The notes beneath the pieces are model-generated. The model saw only the letters and a program-made list of their open reading frames with translations. It did no database searches and had not been told where the DNA came from. Position numbers and translations under genes: made by a program. Below, in pieces: positions 58,240 through 64,000 of a stretch of 64,000 nt of DNA (position 1 is its first letter; every line of letters starts with the position of its first letter). The stretch lies in the NCBI RefSeq assembly GCF_022682495.2, contig NC_071392.1, forward strand, positions 108,738,896-108,802,895, given 5' to 3'. This stretch comes from Desmodus rotundus (lineage: Eukaryota; Chordata; Mammalia; Chiroptera; Phyllostomidae).

Positions 58240-58430
58240 GGAAAGAGTAAGCTTAGAAGTTAGGCCTGGATTTGAATTTCTTAGCAATGCGATATTGGAG
58301 AAAGTTTCTCGTTGTTTCCTTGTCCACAAGTTGGAGATAATAATATACACCTCATAAAGACAAGGGGAAATACCGAGCGCTGACATATATGAAAGAAACT
58401 GGCACAATTCACTCATTAACTGACTCACTT
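58240..58430 (+). repeat. MIR SINE
   Basis: 'ggcctggatttgaatttctt', 'gttgtttccttgtccacaag' and 'ttggagataataatatacac' follow MIR through 'gagcgctgacatatatgaaa'. Confidence 0.75.
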
Positions 58431-58434
58431 AGAG

Positions 58435-58995
58435 GATATTATCTCACTCTGATGAAAGAACATACTGAAAAAATGAATCCATCTGCCCTCCGGAGATCAC
58501 GGGTTCACGGGGAGGCATACATTAGCCAGTGCGCCTAAATTTCACCTTGATACCGATGAACCTGCCTGAGGAGTATGTGTGTCAATTACAACACACTGAA
58601 GAATCAGGACACAGGAGGGTCCGAGTTGTCTTCCTCTGCTCCATCTTTCGCTCCTGCAGCAGACAGTATCAGTCAGTGCCTGTCCTGAGTTGTCGGGCCA
58701 CAGCGCTTCGATTTGCTTGGAATATGTACCAGTGTCCAGAAATCTGCTTTTCTCCAGAGTGGAGGAAGGCGGCAGTGCCCTCCTGCAGGCAGACAGGAAG
58801 TGCTAGAAAAAACTCCCCTGGGCCCCCCTACCCCCGAGGTGGGATCCTCTGTGTCTTTCGGAGTCTGCCAGCGTTTCCTCAGTGGAACTGACTCCAGGTG
58901 CCCACAGTGTGGTATGCTGGCACACCTTTTTCTGGCTGCTGTCCTTTTTCTCACTTCTCCGTCCCCCTACAGGTGTTTTCTGCACCTCCCAAATA
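58435..58995. other. Unassigned sequence
   Basis: No supported gene is present. Overlapping open frames on both strands at 58529-59186 run into the MER2-like element and are chance. Confidence 0.5.
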
Positions 58996-59000
58996 AACTA

Positions 59001-59212
59001 CAGTTGACCCTTGAACGACACAGGTATGAACTGCTTGGGTCCACTTATACACGGAGTTTCTTCAATTACCCATGCAGTTCCAACCGCGTTGCTCAAGGGT
59101 CAACTGGCGTTAGGAATCCGCGTACGTGGAGAGCCAACGTAAATCATACGCGCTTCTTCGAAGGCGCGGGCGGTTCGCGTTCCTAAGGCCCACACTGTTC
59201 GAGGGTCAACTG
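59001..59212. mobile_element. MER2-like (Tigger/pogo) DNA transposon with three terminal ends
   Basis: The left end 'cagttgacccttgaacgaca' and right end 'gttcgagggtcaactg' are pogo-type terminal inverted repeats, flanked by TA at 58999-59000 and 59213-59214, the usual target duplication. An extra inverted end, 'gctcaagggtcaactg', finishes internally at 59106, so 59001-59106 alone is a foldback of the left terminus. Words 'tgggtccacttatacacgga' and, after the internal end, 'ggaatccgcgtacgtggaga' match the two MER2 ends. No transposase is encoded. Confidence 0.88.
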
Positions 59213-59214
59213 TA

Positions 59215-60880
59215 CATGCCCCCAATTCTTGGACTCAGGTCTGGAAAGCTTTGCCCCCTCCAATGGGATGTCCCGGCCAGAGTCCTGGGGGCTGACCAGT
59301 GGGCTCTGAGCACTCCTCAGGAGAAGGCGGCGCGGATACTTAGCTCATCTGTCAGAATCCGGGGCCTCTTATTCCCAGAGCCAGCAGAAAAGCAGCACGC
59401 TGCACACAAGGGAAGCACATTTCGACTCAGAGCACTCACACAAACTCGCAGTTTTTAGGAGAAAAACAACACAGATTTGTCAACGTCTGTCACCTCCTTT
59501 GGGCAGCTGCAGCTTTTTAAGAGCCAAGGGGTCCCCAGTGGATGGGGCTCACAACCAGCGCAGAAGGAATGATTGACTCCCAGAGCTTTGCTGAAATTGA
59601 CTGCTAATGTTGGAATGGTACTTAGCTGGATGCATTTCCTGTGCACGGGGGCTGCTGTGGGTGTGCTGGGGGCAGGGAGAAGGGATTCCCAATGAAGGAA
59701 GTTTCTATGCAAACACTGCAGCCCGTACAGATCAGGTTTCAGCTTAGCTTTGCTAATTCCCCTTGCGTTCCACCGCCCCCTCCCAAACATTTAAACTTAG
59801 ATAGCTATATAAGTTCAAATGTTCTTTTATAGAGTGAAATAAACAGCTTTTATAGCCTGAAAGCAGCGGGCTTAGAGATCAACCGTTCCCCACTGAAGCA
59901 GGCATGTTTAAGCTGAAGAAATAGATAGCATTCTCGTCCTTATTGTTAGCTATATTTTCCCCCCAAACTAATAGGAGGTAGTCTGTAAATTAGTTCCTTC
60001 TACGTTACCAGGGAAAGAAGTTAATGCAGCCTCCCAGCATTTTGCTACAAGGCTGCCCCCGTCTGGCTCCCACCACTATGTGATTTGTGGAGAAATTAAG
60101 CATGTTTAAGAAAGAGCAGCTCAAAATGGGGGCAAGTCAAGGTCAAGGTCCCAGCTGCTAGTCACTAGCCACCCTCTAGTTACCACTGCTAGCTTCTCAA
60201 CACATCTTACACTTTTCTCCAAAGGCCAAAATACATAACTGAGTTTAGGGTGAACTTTGGCAACCCTTGGTTCCAAACTACTCATGATGAGTGGGTAAGG
60301 TTGAAAGGCAGAGGAGCCTGAGGGAGACAGAGCAAATGGGCCCCATACCATTTTTCTGCTAGCGCTGGCCTTTCTATTCCAGGAATAATTGGAGCACCCT
60401 GTGTTTCGGGTTCATCCTTCTTTTGGGGATTAAGAAGCAACTGGAATATTCAGGCAGGAGACTACCTAGCAGAGACCCATGCTGGATACACCAAGGAACC
60501 TAAGTCTTATTTGCACCTAAGTAGCCAATCCTGATCTATTCGGTTTCTGAATACCCGTGTTAATACCAAGCATACTGCAGGCACATCACAGCCCTCTTGC
60601 TATTCCCAGTGCCTTGACTGATCCCTCCCTTTTCACCAGCTTTTATAATAAAATGTTGCAACCTCAGAAAGCATCCCCTCACAACAACCCACCCCACCCA
60701 GTCTCCTCTACAGCCATACTCCTTACCATTCTCTGGCATTCATTCATTCACTTCACAGCCACGAGGCATCTTGTCATAGTTGCAAAAGTTAATTTCCTTC
60801 AGGCAACTGAGTCCCTATTCCAGCTCCTCAGCCTGCATGTCCTTTCTTTCTTTGCATCTTTAGAACCTATACAATACTGT
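59215..60880. other. Unassigned unique sequence
   Basis: No supported gene or nameable repeat is visible. Around 59470-59720 the sequence is complex and not repeat-like. A CATT trio lies at 60739-60750. It could hold regulatory DNA, but nothing identifies it. Confidence 0.45.
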
Positions 60881-60884
60881 AACT

Positions 60885-61325
60885 ATATTAGTTTAGCAGG
60901 GCTGCCGTAACAATGCCGCAAATTGGGTGGCTTAAACAACAGAAATGTATTCTCTCACAGTTCTGGAGGCAGGGCTGTTCCTTCCAAAGGTTAAAGAAGA
61001 ATCTGATCCCTGCCTTTCCCGGAGTTTTAGTGGGTTGCTGGCCATCGGTGGCATTCTTTGGCTTTTGGAAACGCCACCCCATCTCTACTTCATCTTCATA
61101 CGGCATTCTCCCGGTGTGCATGTCTCTGTCCAAATTTCCCCTTTCTATAAGAACAGCAGTCCCGTTGGATGAGAGCCCACCCTAATAACCTCCTCTTAAC
61201 TGATTATACCTGCAATGACGCTGTTTCCAAATCGGTTACATTCTGAGGCCCAGACAGTTAGAAATTCAACATGTGAATTTGGGGGGTGGAGGGCGGGGCA
61301 CATTACTCAATGCCCTTAACAATAC
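60885..61325 (+). mobile_element. MLT1-type MaLR LTR
   Basis: 'ttagcagggctgccgtaaca', 'gtggcttaaacaacagaaat', 'tctcacagttctggaggcag', 'gagcccaccctaataacctc', 'ggttacattctgaggcc' and 'gaaattcaacatgtgaattt' then a G-run are in exact MLT1 order. It is a near full-length solitary LTR. Confidence 0.92.
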
Positions 61326-61329
61326 CCAT

Positions 61330-61715
61330 TCCGTAAGTCAGTACAACAGAGCCGAGAGCTTCCTCTGCCTCCCTGGGCACACATTTAATTTTTTTCATGC
61401 CCATACCGTAGCGATGATCTCACTCAACTTCAATTCTTTGTTTCACCACCTCCCGCACTGGTCTGCACATTGCACAAAATCGTAACCCCATTTATTCCCT
61501 TTGGCCCATGGACGCCAGCGAAGGTTTCTTGAATAAATAATAACCCATTCAGAACTGCCTCCTGTTTGCTGAGGCCTAGAGGGGAAGCATGAAGAGCAAA
61601 GTCAGAGGGATCCCTAGAGCCACTTTTACAGAGAGGCTAGAAGGGAGGAGCGAGTTCCCTGGGCTCGCAGATCACTTCTTCTCCTGGCTTTTCCCCTGAT
61701 AAAGTCACCATCCGC
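61330..61715. other. Unassigned sequence
   Basis: I see no feature. It may include an L2 3' end trace near 61500-61545. Confidence 0.4.
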
Positions 61716-61719
61716 CCAC

Positions 61720-62060
61720 TCATTACTTCTGCTGCTTCGGATTTATTTGTATTACTTTTTAAAATTCCCAACCTCCCTTCCCCTCCGCTGCCCCCAAGAC
61801 ACTTACCGCATGTGCCCCTGACGTGCGCTGAGCCGCAGCAGCTATTGTCATGGGGTTGAAGGAGGTGCAGAAAACTGGAAGTTTATCGAAGTCTTCCTAA
61901 TACAATTCACAGGCTGTCAGCGGTTGTTTATGCCTTCAGAGTAATCCCGGGATTTATATTTATTTTATTCTGATGATATAATAAGATGTATAATTGCTTT
62001 TGAGAGTCTGGAATTGCTTTTGTAGAAATATGGGGCCTGAGTCATGAACCCTAATGCCTT
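61720..62060. other. Repeat-poor block, possible conserved noncoding DNA
   Basis: No repeat is recognised. The block mixes AT-rich homeobox-type words ('ggatttatatttattttatt', 'gatgtataattgcttttgag') with a CpG-containing segment at 61805-61845. As at 47340-47765, an enhancer is possible but unproved. Confidence 0.22.
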
Positions 62061-62064
62061 GCTG

Positions 62065-62770
62065 CCAGCAGGCTTTTGTCCTGCTGGGGAGGGCAGTTCG
62101 TGCCTCTTCTGGTTCAGAAGGGCAGCTTTCACACCCCGGTGAGTCAATAAAAATGGAGAGACTGTGCGATCTTGATCTTGCAACAGGCTTTCTGGGGAGC
62201 TCTTAGTTGGGGTTCCATGTACTAGCTTCTCCCAGTTCATGCTAAAGAAGAAGCCAGGGCCCCCGTGTTTGTCCTGGGTGACCCTGCTTCTTGGTCTTAC
62301 CTGAAAATCTCATGGACAGGTACCCGACTCAGGTGGAGCCAATCAGCTTCACTCTTGAGAATATGAACTAAGCCTCATAAATGGGCTGTGAGATTGGAAT
62401 TGGCTCTTGATCAATAAAGTCATATAAGGCTCGAGCCTTATCTGGCATATGGTTGCTACCACACACCATACGCCAATCACAGTTATGGAGAAAAGGAAAC
62501 CTGCAGTCTGACAAAGGAAGTGGCCTGAACCGAGGACAGTATAGTCTGCGTGCAGGGAAGAGCAAAGATACAGAGCTAGGACTGACAAGTATTTAATATC
62601 CAGGTGGCCTAATGACACACTTCCCTTTAATGTGCCACTTTGGGAGGGCGTCAATTTGTCACAGCAGTGCTGTCCACGATAAAGATTGCTTGGTTTGGAA
62701 GCTTCAGCCAGACAGAAAGAGCATAGAACTATTCTGATTTAGAGTTCACAGCAGAGATAACTTTGGTGGT
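62065..62770. other. Unassigned unique sequence
   Basis: I see no gene or nameable repeat in about 700 bases. The minus-strand open frames at 61965-62240 and 62349-62654 have no recognisable domain. Confidence 0.5.
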
Positions 62771-62774
62771 CTAT

Positions 62775-63290
62775 CGATATATTAGTTACCTATGTGGCAT
62801 AACAAACTACCCTAAAACTTGCATTTCAAACAACAAACACTTGTTATCTCACATAGTTTCCATGAGTTCAGAATCCAGGAGCAGCTTTGCTGGGTGGTTC
62901 TGGCTCCCAAAGTAACAATTGGGCTATTGGGTTATTGGCCAAGTTTGCCTCTATCTGAAGACTTGGCTGGGCTGGAAAATTCACTTCCAAGGTACCCACT
63001 TACCTGCCTGGTAAGTTAGTGCTGGTTATCGGGAGGAGGCCCCAGCCCCTTGCCACACGGGTCTCTCCATAAGGCTGGTCGAGCATCCTTGTGGATGGCA
63101 GTTGGCTTTGCCACAGCTAGTGAGCCAAGAGACAGCAAAGTAGAAACAATATTTTATGAACTACCCATGGAAAGACCACTTTAATTTTGACAACATTCCT
63201 TTGGTTACATAAGTCAGCCCTATGCTGTGGAGAGAGGACTACACAAGGCCAAGAAAACCAGGAGGAAGAGATCATGGAAGGTCATCTCAG
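62775..63290 (+). mobile_element. MLT1-type MaLR LTR
   Basis: 'tattagttacctatgtggca', 'ttatctcacatagtttccat', 'cagaatccaggagcagcttt', 'gctgggtggttctggctccc' and 'tgagccaagagacagcaaag' give the LTR from its 5' end for about 500 bases. The same subfamily as 35285-35500 is likely. Confidence 0.85.
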
Positions 63291-63479
63291 ACTCTAGAGC
63301 CTGCATATGACAGTCTGTGATGGAGAAAGCACTAATCTAATTTGTAAGAGAGAGCAAAGCGAGGCAGCATCTTTCTCTAAGCCTTTACCCAGATGTGACC
63401 CACCTACAGACACCTGTCTATCTGCCAGAGAGACACACCTTGTCTCCATGTGTTCATGTCGTTCTCGAGTTTTCAATGC

Positions 63480-63690
63480 GATTCCTTCCCTCTATTCCTT
63501 GAATGTCCTACTCATACCCATCCTTCGTGGCCCTATTCACATGCTCCCTCTTCTCTATTTGGCTCTCCCTGGACAAAATACATTGCGCCCATTGCGGTTT
63601 TTCATGGTACTCTCTGAACAGCTCTCTGATTGCATTTATTCTATTTTGTGGCTGTGTCTGGAAATAGGAACTGGGCTAACTATTGAAGAA
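63480..63690 (+). repeat. L2-like fragment (tentative)
   Basis: The pyrimidine-rich run with 'cgtggccctattcacatgct' and 'ggtactctctgaacagctct' is compatible with a very old L2 3' untranslated region. Evidence is weak. Confidence 0.3.
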
Positions 63691-64000
63691 AGGAAATAAA
63701 GTAGGGATTGGTTACATGGTGTTGGCAGATCTGAGTGGCCAACAGGCACGGTCTGAACCCCGACGAACCCTCAACTGGCATGTGAATCCCTGGCCTTGAG
63801 TTGCAGCCTCTTGTTTAATCTCAAGACTCCCCGAGAACAGCCAGCCCCAGCTCAGACAGGACGATCTGCTCAACGCTGACATGAGCAATGCTCGGTAATT
63901 CCAAACCAGCACTGGGAACATCTTAGACTATGTGTTGTTTCCCCACGCCTTCAAATTACTAAATTGTTCTCATCTGTCACTTCATGGTGAATGAATCCGG

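Noticed and set aside
1..64000. Search for a novel multi-gene system
   Set aside because: No set of adjacent, co-oriented, domain-bearing genes exists in this window. The content is typical repeat-rich, gene-poor mammalian DNA.

Overview
This is vertebrate, mammalian nuclear DNA, and most probably from a bat (Chiroptera). The evidence is the repeat content. There are many eroded MIR and L2 copies, MLT1-type MaLR LTRs, MER-type hAT and Tigger/pogo DNA transposon relics, and a large L1 insertion. Two tRNA-derived SINEs have the bat Ves-type layout: a tRNA-like A/B-box head, an 'attgatgtttctctc'-type middle and a pyrimidine-rich end. One nonautonomous hAT element with a perfect 8-bp target duplication resembles an element I recall from bat genomes. 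The family of bat cannot be resolved from the sequence.

I find no convincing protein-coding gene, no rRNA or tRNA gene, no CRISPR array and no prokaryotic operon. The open reading frames are short, overlap on both strands, and mostly fall inside repeats or GC-rich unique DNA, as expected by chance in intergenic or intronic sequence. One short open segment (1210-1393) has a plausible splice acceptor and coding-like composition. It is reported as a weak exon or pseudogene candidate only.

Layout. 1-9 kb: mostly unique sequence with MIR, an L1 3' end, a MER5-like relic, a G-rich tract and L2. 9-16.5 kb: a bat-L1-like 3' fragment, a long L2 copy, a Ves SINE on the minus strand, a HAL1/L1M-like fragment, a putative LTR, an MLT1 LTR and a Ves SINE on the plus strand. 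16.5-31 kb: GC-richer unique sequence with many MIR and L2 copies, several simple repeats and a 160-bp pyrimidine tract. 31.2-34.0 kb: one L1 insertion with its 5' part inverted relative to its 3' part, the signature of twin priming. 34-39.5 kb: MER5, MLT1, L2, MIR and the hAT element with perfect 8-bp duplications. 39.5-50 kb: GC-richer unique sequence, MIR and L2, and an AT-rich repeat-poor block near 47.5 kb. 50-58 kb: alternating L2 copies, MER20, two copies of one unnamed repeat family and a MER30-like hAT. 58-64 kb: a MER2-like pogo element with three terminal-repeat ends, two MLT1-type LTRs and a second repeat-poor block near 61.9 kb.

The elements do not form a pathway. The window is best read as a gene-poor segment whose visible history is transposon insertion. 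Family names rest on remembered consensus sequences and eye alignment. Element boundaries are approximate unless a target duplication is given. Nothing here supports an undescribed biological system. The most informative structures are the inverted L1, the three-ended MER2-like element and the intact hAT insertion.
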